Positions 7,028-14,549 of a stretch of 19,382 bases of DNA are shown piece after piece. This DNA is from Dokdonella_A sp040005635 (lineage in GTDB: Bacteria > Pseudomonadota > Gammaproteobacteria > Xanthomonadales > Rhodanobacteraceae): NCBI GenBank assembly GCA_040005635.1, contig JBDTYM010000075.1, positions 1 to 19,382 of the forward strand, given 5' to 3'. The translations under genes were made by a program, and so were the position numbers. The notes beneath the pieces were generated by a model. The model was not told the origin of the DNA. It saw only the letters and a program-made list of their open reading frames with translations, and did no database searches. Every line of letters starts with the position of its first letter. The stretch's first letter is position 1.

Positions 7028-8193
7028 GCCTCGCGTTGCTCGCGCCGCTCGGCCTCGTCGCGCTGACGGCACTCGCACTGCCGCTGCTGATCCATCTGGT
7101 ACGCCGCCTCGAACTGACCACGACCGAATTCGCGGCGTTGCACTGGATTGCCGAACGCGTGCGTCCGCGTCGGCGCCTGCGCTTCGAGCGGCCATGGCTG
7201 CTGCTGCTGCGGCTCGCCTTGCTGGCGTTGCTGGCGCTGTTGCTCGCGCGTCCGGTGTGGATGCCGCCGGCGGCGCTGGCGCGGGCCTGGATCGTCGTCG
7301 CTCCTGGCGTCGACCGCAGCGCGGCCCGGACGGCGCTGAGCGGCATCGATGCGGATTGGCATTGGCTCGCGCCGGGTTTTCCGCGCATGGACGATGCGCT
7401 TTCGCCCACGGATGTCCCGCTGGCGAGCCTGCTGCGTGAACTGGATGTGGAGCTGCCGGCGGACACCCTGTTGACGGTCGTCGTGCCGCCGGAACTCGCC
7501 GGTCTCGATGGCGAGCGCACGCGCCTCACGCACGTGCTCGATTGGCGCGTCGTGGCCGGGCGCATGCGCGACCCGGACGCTCCGCTCACGAGTGCTGCTG
7601 CGCGGCTTGTCGTGCGCTACGTGCCCGAAGCGGAGGCATCCCTGGCCTATCTGCGCGCGGCCGTCGCCGCATGGAACGTGCGCGAGCCGCGACGTTACGA
7701 GCTCGACATGCAACCGGCGAGCGTGCTGATTCCAGATGACGCAGCGTGGCTGGTCTGGCTCGCGCCATCGACGCCGGCCTTGACGCAATGGATCGAACAC
7801 GGCGGCGTCGCGCTGCTGGTCAACGCGAGCGACAGTGCTGGCGCACCGTTATGGCGCGACGCGCATGACGTGGTGCTGGCGCGCGAGGAAACCACGGGTC
7901 GCGGGCGCACGCTCGCGCTGACGGGCGCGTTCGCACCGCGCGACCTGCCGAACCTGCTCGACGCGGATTTCCCCGATCGCCTGCTGACCGCGTTGAAGGG
8001 GCCACCGCCCGCGCCGACGCGTGCGCCGGCCACCGCCGCGCGTCCGCAGCACGACGCGTCCATACCCGCATCGGCGCTGCGCTCGCTGGCAACAGCACGC
8101 CCACTGGATATCTGGCTCGCGCTGTTGATCGCCGGCGTGTTCCTGCTCGAACGCCTGATCGCGACACGCTCGCGCGTGCAGTCGCCAACGTGA
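7024..8193 (+). CDS. BatA-type membrane protein (aerotolerance regulator N-terminal domain)
   Basis: The N-terminus has the double-membrane-segment layout of BatA-type proteins: helix 1 about residues 3-25, a basic loop with the LHWIAERVRPRRRLRFERP segment, then helix 2 about 57-78. A third helix (about 358-376, DIWLALLIAGVFLLERL) ends the 389-residue protein. The central 270 residues therefore lie on one side of the membrane, probably the periplasm. After helix 2, where BatA/B proteins have a VWA domain starting with a DxSxS metal site, this protein reads WIVVAPGVDRS. I therefore see no MIDAS. The ATG overlaps the DUF58 stop and the TGA overlaps the next GTG, so it is tightly coupled in the operon. 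It is a likely client or anchor of the MoxR/DUF58 pair. Confidence 0.82.
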   Translation: MSLALLAPLGLVALTALALPLLIHLVRRLELTTTEFAALHWIAERVRPRRRLRFERPWLLLLRLALLALLALLLARPVWMPPAALARAWIVVAPGVDRSAARTALSGIDADWHWLAPGFPRMDDALSPTDVPLASLLRELDVELPADTLLTVVVPPELAGLDGERTRLTHVLDWRVVAGRMRDPDAPLTSAAARLVVRYVPEAEASLAYLRAAVAAWNVREPRRYELDMQPASVLIPDDAAWLVWLAPSTPALTQWIEHGGVALLVNASDSAGAPLWRDAHDVVLAREETTGRGRTLALTGAFAPRDLPNLLDADFPDRLLTALKGPPPAPTRAPATAARPQHDASIPASALRSLATARPLDIWLALLIAGVFLLERLIATRSRVQSPT

Positions 8194-10394
8194 GCGTCGA
8201 CCCCCGCCTCGAGCGGATTCGACGCGCTGCTGCACAGCGGCGTCGCGCGGTCGTCGCGCTGTGCGCAGCGCCGATCGTATTCGCGTTGGTCGTGCTCGCC
8301 GCGCGCATCGGAGGCTCTCTCGCGGCGGCCATCGTTGCAAGCGTCGCGTTGGCGGCCGCCGCGATGCTCGCATGGCGCGCATCACACAATGTCGATGCGC
8401 AGTGGATCGCGCGCCGGCTCGATACGTTGCCGCAGATGGATGACAGCGCCGCGCTGCTGTATCGCGACGCCGGCACGCTGTCGAATCTGCAACGTCTGCA
8501 GCAGGCGCGATTGCGTACGCGCCTCGCCGATGTCGCCGCCGACCTGCGCCCGGCGTGGTCGTGGCAGCGGGTCGCTGCAGCGTTCGGCGCAGCCGTGGTG
8601 CTCCTCCTCATCGCCGCGAGTTGGCGACCGTCGGCACCCATCGGTGCGGATGCCGACAAGGCGGCGCCGGCGCCGAAGCAGAACAGCACAACCGCGCTCG
8701 CGCAGGTGCAGCTCGACATCGAAGCGCCGGCCTACACCGGGGTCGCGCCGCGCAGCGAAGCGGCGCTCGAAACGAAGGCGCCGGAAGGTTCGCATATTCG
8801 CTGGAAGCTTCGCTTCGATCCGTCACCGCAGGCCGCGGCGCTGCAGTTTCACGATGGCAGCCGCACCGCGTTGACGCGCAGCGGCGAGACGTGGAGCGGC
8901 GAACACGTGCTCGCCACGTCGACGCTGTACCGCATCGTGCTCGATGCCGCGCCGCCGCTGACGGATGACCGCTTGTATCGGCTCGACGCGATTGCGGATC
9001 GTGCGCCCGAGGTGCGCGTGCTCCAGCCGGAGAAGACACTGACCCTGCTCGACCCGCAGCAGAAGACCTGGGACCTCGCGTTCTACGCCAGCGACGATTA
9101 CGGCATCGCCAAGGCGGATCTGCAGATCACACTCGCGCAAGGCAATGGCGAGAACATCAAATTCAAGGAACAGACCGTCGCGCTGACTGGCGAGCCCGGC
9201 GATGCAAGCCTCGGCCAACGGACGCAGCGTTATCGCCACACGCTCGACCTTGCCGCACTCGGCGTCGCGCAGGGCGACGATGTCGTCGTCAAGCTCGCGG
9301 TCAGCGACAACCGCGAGCCGACGCCGAACACGACGCGAAGCGCGAGCTTCATCCTGCGCTGGCCGGCGGAGCTGTCCGGCGAAAGCGCCGGCATGGAAGG
9401 CATCGTGCAGAAGACGATGCCGGCGTACTTCCGCAGTCAGCGCCAGATCATCATCGACACCGAGGCGCTGATCGCCGACAAGCCGCAGCTCGATGAAGGC
9501 AAGTTCCTCGCGCGCGCGGACGCGATCGGCGTCGACCAGAAGATCCTGCGCCTGCGCTACGGTCAGTTCCTCGGCGAGGAATCCGAATCGCACGCCGAAC
9601 ACGACGACGATCACGCGCACGCGGCGGCGGTAGCGGGAAAATCGTTCAACGAAGCCTTGCACGATCCGAAAGCCGAGGCCCAGATCGATGCGCTCGCGCA
9701 GGCGCATGCGGCGCACGAACGCAGCACGCCGGCGGCCCCGGCAAAATTCGGTCAGGAGGGCAATACGGTGGCCGAGTATGGGCATGTGCACGACATTGCC
9801 GAAGCGGCGACCCTGCTCGATCCCGACACCAAGGCGACGTTGAAGTCGGCGCTGGCCGAGATGTGGCAATCCGAACTGAATCTGCGCCAGGGCAAGCCGG
9901 ACGAAGCGCTGCCGTACGAGCATCGCGCGCTCGACTACATCAAGCAGGTGCAGCAGTCCACGCGTATCTACCTTGCGCGCGTCGGCCTCGAATTGCCGGT
10001 GCCGGATGAGGCGCGTCGCCTGTCCGGCGAACGCAAGGATCTGGCCGATCGCGTCGGCACGCTGACGGCAGCGGCAGGCGATGCGGCGACGATCGTCGAA
10101 CTCTGGCGTGTGCTGGCGACGCAGGATACGCCGGACTGGGACGCGGCCGAAGCCTGGGTACACGCGCGTACAAGCACGCTGCCGGATGCGCTGGCCGTAC
10201 TCGCCGCGATCGATCGCGCGCGGCGCGATGCGGCCTGTGTCGAGTGCCGCGTGCAACTGCGCAATCTGTTGTGGCCGCTGTTGACGGTGCCCGCCACGGC
10301 GGCCGCAGTGCGCGCTGAGCCGGATCTGGCCGGCCGTGCGTATCTCGATGCGCTGCAGGCCGCTGCTAAGAATCGAACGGGCGCTTCGCGATGA
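8190..10394 (+). CDS. DUF4175-like large membrane protein
   Basis: This is a 734-residue protein with two adjacent N-terminal helices (about 20-42 and 44-63), a cytoplasmic-looking loop and a third helix (about 127-146). A long soluble, probably periplasmic, part follows. The layout and its place after MoxR-DUF58-BatA suit the DUF4175 family, whose function is unknown. Residues about 160-420 look like beta-rich domains (LDIEAPAYTGVAPR, then a KAPEGSHIRWKL segment), and the rest is helical with Ala/Glu/Arg-rich stretches. Two features suggest metal handling: a His/Asp cluster around residues 466-475 (HAEHDDDHAH) and a CVEC motif at 683-686. The GTG start overlaps the BatA stop as GTGA, and its own stop overlaps the next ATG. 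The family name is moderately sure; the membrane layout is clear. Confidence 0.72.
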   Translation: MSVDPRLERIRRAAAQRRRAVVALCAAPIVFALVVLAARIGGSLAAAIVASVALAAAAMLAWRASHNVDAQWIARRLDTLPQMDDSAALLYRDAGTLSNLQRLQQARLRTRLADVAADLRPAWSWQRVAAAFGAAVVLLLIAASWRPSAPIGADADKAAPAPKQNSTTALAQVQLDIEAPAYTGVAPRSEAALETKAPEGSHIRWKLRFDPSPQAAALQFHDGSRTALTRSGETWSGEHVLATSTLYRIVLDAAPPLTDDRLYRLDAIADRAPEVRVLQPEKTLTLLDPQQKTWDLAFYASDDYGIAKADLQITLAQGNGENIKFKEQTVALTGEPGDASLGQRTQRYRHTLDLAALGVAQGDDVVVKLAVSDNREPTPNTTRSASFILRWPAELSGESAGMEGIVQKTMPAYFRSQRQIIIDTEALIADKPQLDEGKFLARADAIGVDQKILRLRYGQFLGEESESHAEHDDDHAHAAAVAGKSFNEALHDPKAEAQIDALAQAHAAHERSTPAAPAKFGQEGNTVAEYGHVHDIAEAATLLDPDTKATLKSALAEMWQSELNLRQGKPDEALPYEHRALDYIKQVQQSTRIYLARVGLELPVPDEARRLSGERKDLADRVGTLTAAAGDAATIVELWRVLATQDTPDWDAAEAWVHARTSTLPDALAVLAAIDRARRDAACVECRVQLRNLLWPLLTVPATAAAVRAEPDLAGRAYLDALQAAAKNRTGASR

Positions 10395-12145
10395 CGCTCG
10401 CATGGATAGTCGCGCTGACCCTGTTCGCGGCTGCGCTGTTGGGCGGCATCCGCACGCTACACATCGCGGGGCGCCGTCGATGGGTTCTGATCGGCTTGCA
10501 GATTGCGACTGCCTGGTTGTTGTACTTTTGCTTGTTGCCGCCGACGACGCAGCAGGAATTCGTGGCCGGCGAACTCGTCGTGCTGACGCCGGGAGCGACG
10601 CCGCAACAACTTGCCGCGTTGCCATCGACGGTGACACGCGTCGCACTCCCGGATGCGCCCGAATCAGGTGGCAGCGAGCGCGTACCCGATCTCGGTACGG
10701 CGCTGCGTCGGCACGCGGATGCGCGCCGCTTGCGCATCGTCGGGGGCGGATTGCCCACGCGCGATCGGGATGCGGCGCGGGGTCTCGTCGCGAGCTTCGA
10801 TGCGGCGCCGCTGCCGCGCGGTCTGGTCGAGCTCGACACGCCAGCATGGGTGCGCGCGGGTCATGTCTGGCGCCTCGCAGGGCGTGTCGAACAGGTCGCC
10901 GAGGGTCGCGCCGAACTGCGCGATCCGGCCGGCGCGGTGGTCGCCGCCACGGCGCTCGATGAACACGGCCGCTTCGCATTGGACACGCCGGCAAAAGCTG
11001 CCGGCGCAGCGCTGTTCACGTTGAAAATCATCGACAGGGAAGGGGCGAGCGTCGAGCAAGTGGCACTGCCATTGATCGCGCGCGCGGGCGAACCACTGAA
11101 GTTGTTGCTGCTCGCCGGCGCGCCGGACGCGGATCTCAAATATCTGCGCCGCTGGGCGATCGATGCGGGCGTCGAGCTCGACAGCCGCCTGAGTTTGAGC
11201 GAAGGCATCGCACTGACCGAAGGCGCGGCGACGATCGATGCGCAAACCTTGCGCGCGGCCGATGTCGCCATCGTCGACGAGCGCGCCTGGGCCGCGTTGA
11301 GTGCGGCTCAGAAGCAGATGCTGACGACCGCAGTACGCGACGGGCTCGGTCTGTTGCTGCGCGTCAGCGGACCGTTGCCCGCGCCGGTCGCCGAGGACTG
11401 GGCGGCGCTCGGCTTTCACACCCAGGCCAGCGCGGCGACCGCGGCGATATCGCTCGATCGCACGCTGGCGCTCGGCGAAGCCGGACTCGCGTTCGCGCGG
11501 CGTCCGCTCGACGCAGAGGCGGCGGACGCTGCCGCGTTGCTGCACTCCGATGACGGCACCTCGCTCGCGCTCTGGCGCAGCGAAGGCAATGGCCGTGTCG
11601 GCTTATGGTGGCTCGCCGACAGCTATCGACTCGCGCTCGGCGGCTCGAGCGCGCAGTTCGGCACGCTATGGAGTGACGCGCTGACCACGCTGGCGCGCGC
11701 GCGCGGGCTCGCCGCGCCCGTTCTGCCGCGCGAGGCGCGCATCGATCAGCGCGCGATTCTGTGTGGCATCGATGCAGCCGCCGTCATCGAAACGGAACAG
11801 GGCGAACGCATCGGGCTCAGCGTCGAGACGGGCAGCGTCGAGACTGGCAGCGCCGATCGGCATTGCGCAGGCTATTGGCCGGCCGAGTCAGGCTGGCATA
11901 CGCTCATCAGCGGCGATCAGCGTTGGCCGTTTCTTGTGCGTGCGGCCGATGAAGCGGCAGCCCTGCTCCGCGCCGAAGAGGTGATGGCGACGCGCGCCCT
12001 GGTCGGTGCATCGAACGAGCGCTCTGCCAGCGGTGTACGTAGCGTTGCGTTGCCGCGCTGGCCGTTCTTTCTCGGCTGGCTCGCGACGGTTGCGGCGTTG
12101 TGGTGGCTGGAGCGCCGCGGTCGCGTTGAAACAGCGGCGACTTAG
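10391..12145 (+). CDS. Membrane-anchored protein with probable amidotransferase-like fold
   Basis: The last gene of the block encodes 584 residues: two N-terminal helices (about 3-23 and 31-49), a large soluble region and one C-terminal helix (about 553-573, WPFFLGWLATVAALWWLERR). This three-helix frame matches the BatA-type neighbour and the proteins closing many MoxR-DUF58 operons. The middle has a carboxypeptidase-regulatory/Ig-like segment (about 150-235: GRAELRDPAGAVVAATALDEHGRF, cited for its pattern only). Next comes an alpha/beta part beginning LKLLLLAGAPDADLKYLRRW, resembling the class I glutamine amidotransferase-like fold of such proteins. I see no catalytic Cys nucleophile, so an enzyme role is unlikely. 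A short duplicated segment, SVETG twice (11819-11848), lies near the end. Its stop is 2 bp from the convergent tetR stop, with no terminator visible. Confidence 0.65.
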   Translation: MTLAWIVALTLFAAALLGGIRTLHIAGRRRWVLIGLQIATAWLLYFCLLPPTTQQEFVAGELVVLTPGATPQQLAALPSTVTRVALPDAPESGGSERVPDLGTALRRHADARRLRIVGGGLPTRDRDAARGLVASFDAAPLPRGLVELDTPAWVRAGHVWRLAGRVEQVAEGRAELRDPAGAVVAATALDEHGRFALDTPAKAAGAALFTLKIIDREGASVEQVALPLIARAGEPLKLLLLAGAPDADLKYLRRWAIDAGVELDSRLSLSEGIALTEGAATIDAQTLRAADVAIVDERAWAALSAAQKQMLTTAVRDGLGLLLRVSGPLPAPVAEDWAALGFHTQASAATAAISLDRTLALGEAGLAFARRPLDAEAADAAALLHSDDGTSLALWRSEGNGRVGLWWLADSYRLALGGSSAQFGTLWSDALTTLARARGLAAPVLPREARIDQRAILCGIDAAAVIETEQGERIGLSVETGSVETGSADRHCAGYWPAESGWHTLISGDQRWPFLVRAADEAAALLRAEEVMATRALVGASNERSASGVRSVALPRWPFFLGWLATVAALWWLERRGRVETAAT

Positions 12146-12147
12146 CG

Positions 12148-12732
12148 CTATGCCGCCGCCAGTCCCTGCATCAGCAGCTTCCACAAATCGTCGAACGCGT
12201 CGTCGATGTCGGGTCGCGCCCATTCGCTCGCGTGCGCCGGGTTGTGAAAACGCGTCGTCGCGTCCCACACCACTTGCGCGGCCGACTTCGCGTTGACGCG
12301 GCGGAATTCGCCGGCAGCGACGCCTTCGGCAATCAGTGTTTCGAGTTCGGCGAAGCGCACATCCACGTAGGCCTTGACCACTTCGCGCGCCTCCTTGGCC
12401 AGCGCCAGATACGTCGCGAACAATTCGGGATCGCCCAGAGCACGCTCGCGCTTGCCTGCGATCAGGGTATCGAACCAGCGGCGCAGGCGCTTGGCGGCCT
12501 TGCCTTTCTCCGCCGCTATCTTCGCCAGCGGCGAACCCGAGCGCGCGAGCCAGCGCTCGACGACCGCGTCGCGCAGCGCCGCCTTGCTCGGAAAGTGACG
12601 ATAGACGCTGCCGTGGCTGACGCCGAGCGCACGTGACACGTCGACGACGGTCGCCTTCGCCGGCCCATAGCGGCGCAGCACGTCCTCGGCGGCTTCGAGG
12701 ATGCGTTCCGGCGTCAGCGCCTCGTCGTTCAT
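12148..12732 (-). CDS. TetR/AcrR family transcriptional regulator
   Basis: A 194-residue repressor-type protein with an N-terminal TetR DNA-binding domain: LTPERILEAAEDVLRRYG, then the helix-turn-helix VVDVSRALGVSHGSVYRHF (about 29-47) and the typical SKAALRDAV. The C-terminal helical ligand domain (about 60-190) belongs to no subgroup I can name. The ATG at 12732 overlaps the stop of the SDR gene (ATGA), so the regulator is made from the same transcript as the AKR and SDR genes. The upstream extension of the frame overlaps the SDR and is Arg-rich noise. A TetR protein at the end of an operon usually represses that operon and is released by its substrate. The palindrome at 14483-14508 is the obvious candidate operator. 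Confidence 0.92.
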   Translation of the reverse strand: MNDEALTPERILEAAEDVLRRYGPAKATVVDVSRALGVSHGSVYRHFPSKAALRDAVVERWLARSGSPLAKIAAEKGKAAKRLRRWFDTLIAGKRERALGDPELFATYLALAKEAREVVKAYVDVRFAELETLIAEGVAAGEFRRVNAKSAAQVVWDATTRFHNPAHASEWARPDIDDAFDDLWKLLMQGLAAA

Positions 12733-13442
12733 GCCGACGCCCCGATCACGCGAAGGGCGGCTGCGCCGACATCGAAGACTTGGCCGTTGCAGCCGTTGCC
12801 GTCTGCGCCGAGCAGCAGGGCGACCGCTTCGGCGAGGGCGGACTCGTCGCACTGCGCCGACGGCGCAATCGCATTGATGCGCACTTCATAGTGGGCGAGT
12901 TCCGCAGCGAACGTGCGCGTCAGCCACTCGAGCGCGGCCTGCGGCGTCATCCAGGCATGGGTCCGCGGCGTTGCATGCGGGTGCGCGCCGGACAGGCGCA
13001 CGATGCTGCCGCCGCTGCGCAGGCGCGGCGCCGTTTCGCGCACGACTTCCATCATGCCGCGCAGCGCTACGCCGAAATAGCGATCGAACAGTTCGTCTTC
13101 GGCGCTGCGGGATGGAATAGGTGCAATGCCGTTGTCGACCAGCACGTCGATGCGGCCGAACGCATCCTCGGCGCTGTCGAGCAGGCACATGACTTCCGTT
13201 TCGCCGTCGCCTGAAACTTCCACGGCCAGCGCGCAGCCGCCTGTCGCGGCGATCGCCGCGACGGCGCCAGCCGCGGCGCCGGCGTTGGACGGCGCATATC
13301 CGAGCACGACGGCAAAGCCCTGCCGCGCCAGGCTCTGCGCAATGGCGCAGCCGCCCTGCTGGACATCGAGGACGAGTGCGGTCGCGCGCGCTTTGCGGGA
13401 GACACGTGCCGAGGTGGATCGAGCGCGGGTGAGGAGGTTCAT
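12729..13442 (-). CDS. Degenerate short-chain dehydrogenase/reductase (likely pseudoenzyme)
   Basis: The 237-residue chain aligns along its length with classical SDRs: a beta-strand ALVL start, AFGRIDVLVDN, GGSIVRLSG, PQAALEWLTRTFAAEL and an NGQVFDVG tail. The hallmarks are broken. The TGxxxGxG cofactor loop reads LDVQQGGC (25-32), NNAG reads DNGI (103-106), the YxxxK motif reads WMTPQ (Y to W164, K to Q168), and the PG after NAIA is PS. The Ser (S151) is in register, 13 residues before the Trp. With no frameshift or stop and intact coupling on both sides, it looks like a maintained protein without dehydrogenase activity rather than a decaying gene. Its ATG overlaps the AKR stop (ATGA), with AGGAAA just upstream. 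It might bind a ligand or partner; the function is unknown. Confidence 0.85.
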   Translation of the reverse strand: MNLLTRARSTSARVSRKARATALVLDVQQGGCAIAQSLARQGFAVVLGYAPSNAGAAAGAVAAIAATGGCALAVEVSGDGETEVMCLLDSAEDAFGRIDVLVDNGIAPIPSRSAEDELFDRYFGVALRGMMEVVRETAPRLRSGGSIVRLSGAHPHATPRTHAWMTPQAALEWLTRTFAAELAHYEVRINAIAPSAQCDESALAEAVALLLGADGNGCNGQVFDVGAAALRVIGASA

Positions 13443-14443
13443 GAGGTTTCCTGTTCGCTGTCCAGATGAGCCATCTGCATGGCCGGATATCGATCGCCAG
13501 CGGCCGCGCCGGGCGGAACCGCGCGTTCGATCGCGGCGACTTCGTCTTTGTCGAGCAACACGTTTTGCGCACCGAGCGCTTCGGCCAGGCGTTCGCGCCT
13601 GCGCGCTCCGATCAGCGGCACGATGTCCTCGCCTTGCGCCGCGACCCAGGCGATCGCGATCTGCGCGATGCTGGCACCCTTGCGTTCGGCGACCGCACGC
13701 AGCGCGTCGACGAGGTTCAGGTTGTGCTGCAGGTTGTCGCCACTGAAGCGTGGGCTGAGGCTGCGGAAATCCTTTGCTTGCGCCGAACGCTCCTGCGACC
13801 AATGCCCGCTGATCAGGCCGCGCGAGAGCACGCCGTAGGCCGTGATGCCGATGCCGAATTCACGACAGGCCGGCAGGATCGCCGCCTCGATGCCGCGCGA
13901 GATCAGTGAGTACTCGATCTGCAGATCGGCGATCGGATGCACGGCGACGGCACGCCGGATCGTGGCCACGCCGACTTCGGACAGGCCGACGTGACGCACG
14001 TAGCCGGCCTTGATCAGATCCGCGATCGCGCCGACGGTGTCCTCGATCGGCACGGCCGGATCGAGCCGCGCCGGTCGGTAGATGTCGATGTAGTCGGTGC
14101 CGAGGCGGCGCAGTGAATAGCTGAGGAAGTTCTTCAGCGCGGCCGGGCGCGCATCGTAGCCGGACCAGCCGCCCGCAGGATCGCGCAAGGCGCCGAACTT
14201 CACGCTTAGCCGCGTCAGCTCACGCGGGCGTGTTCGCAAGGCATCGCGGATCAGCAGCTCGTTGTGACCCATGCCGTAGAAGTCCCCGGTATCGAGCAGG
14301 GTGATGCCGGCATCGAGCGCGGCATGGATCGTCGCGAGGCTCTCGGCCTCGTCGGCGGGGCCATACATGCCGGACATGCCCATGCAGCCGAGGCCAAGTG
14401 CGGAAACGCGAGGGCCGGTGCGGCCGAGTTGAAGGCTCTGCAA
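13439..14443 (-). CDS. Aldo/keto reductase
   Basis: A 334-residue (alpha/beta)8 NADPH-dependent carbonyl reductase. The start has the family opening MQSLQLGRTGPRVSALGLGCMGMS (cited in part). The catalytic Asp, Tyr and Lys are D51 and Y56 (LLDTGDFYG) and K82 (SVKFG). At the site of the usual catalytic His (QxHRxD) the protein reads YRPARLDP, with Ala125. I believe some of the closest relatives share this, so activity may persist in altered form. The C-terminal cofactor-binding part (IVPLIGARRRERLAEALGA) is intact. I prefer the TTG start at 14443 because AGGAA lies 7-8 nt upstream and the family N-terminus begins exactly there. The ATG at 14473 has no Shine-Dalgarno and would add 10 odd residues. 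It heads the AKR-SDR-TetR operon; its substrate is unknown. Confidence 0.88.
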   Translation of the reverse strand: MQSLQLGRTGPRVSALGLGCMGMSGMYGPADEAESLATIHAALDAGITLLDTGDFYGMGHNELLIRDALRTRPRELTRLSVKFGALRDPAGGWSGYDARPAALKNFLSYSLRRLGTDYIDIYRPARLDPAVPIEDTVGAIADLIKAGYVRHVGLSEVGVATIRRAVAVHPIADLQIEYSLISRGIEAAILPACREFGIGITAYGVLSRGLISGHWSQERSAQAKDFRSLSPRFSGDNLQHNLNLVDALRAVAERKGASIAQIAIAWVAAQGEDIVPLIGARRRERLAEALGAQNVLLDKDEVAAIERAVPPGAAAGDRYPAMQMAHLDSEQETS

Positions 14444-14482
14444 GAGGTGTTCCTCGCGTGGGGGAGGAATCATGCCGGATCG

Positions 14483-14508
14483 ACTGACAGATTTCAATAT
14501 CTGTCAGT
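14483..14508. promoter_or_regulatory. Perfect palindromic operator candidate for the AKR-SDR-TetR operon
   Basis: The arms ACTGACAGAT (14483-14492) and ATCTGTCAGT (14499-14508) are perfect 10-bp inverted repeats around a 6-bp AT-rich spacer. It lies 40 nt upstream of the TTG start and 41 nt downstream of the LytTR stop, within a probable promoter. Size and symmetry fit a TetR dimer site, and the operon encodes a TetR regulator. Assigning the two to each other is inference. Confidence 0.65.
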
Positions 14509-14549
14509 ACATGGGCAGATACGCTTTGCCGTTTCGGCCGATCTGCCCC

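Noticed and set aside
8823..10994. 723-codon open frame antisense to the DUF4175-like gene
   Set aside because: Very Arg-rich with no domain; the plus-strand gene is coupled to its neighbours and has membrane segments.
11819..11848. Two 15-bp direct repeats encoding SVETG twice
   Set aside because: Only two copies in a loop-like region; probably a simple duplication without consequence.
12143..12150. Convergent stops 2 bp apart as a sign of gene overlap regulation
   Set aside because: Common in compact genomes; no hairpin or other signal to support it.
13443..13802. 120-codon N-terminal extension of the SDR
   Set aside because: Overlaps the AKR in another frame; the ATG at 13442 has AGGAAA upstream and an ATGA overlap.
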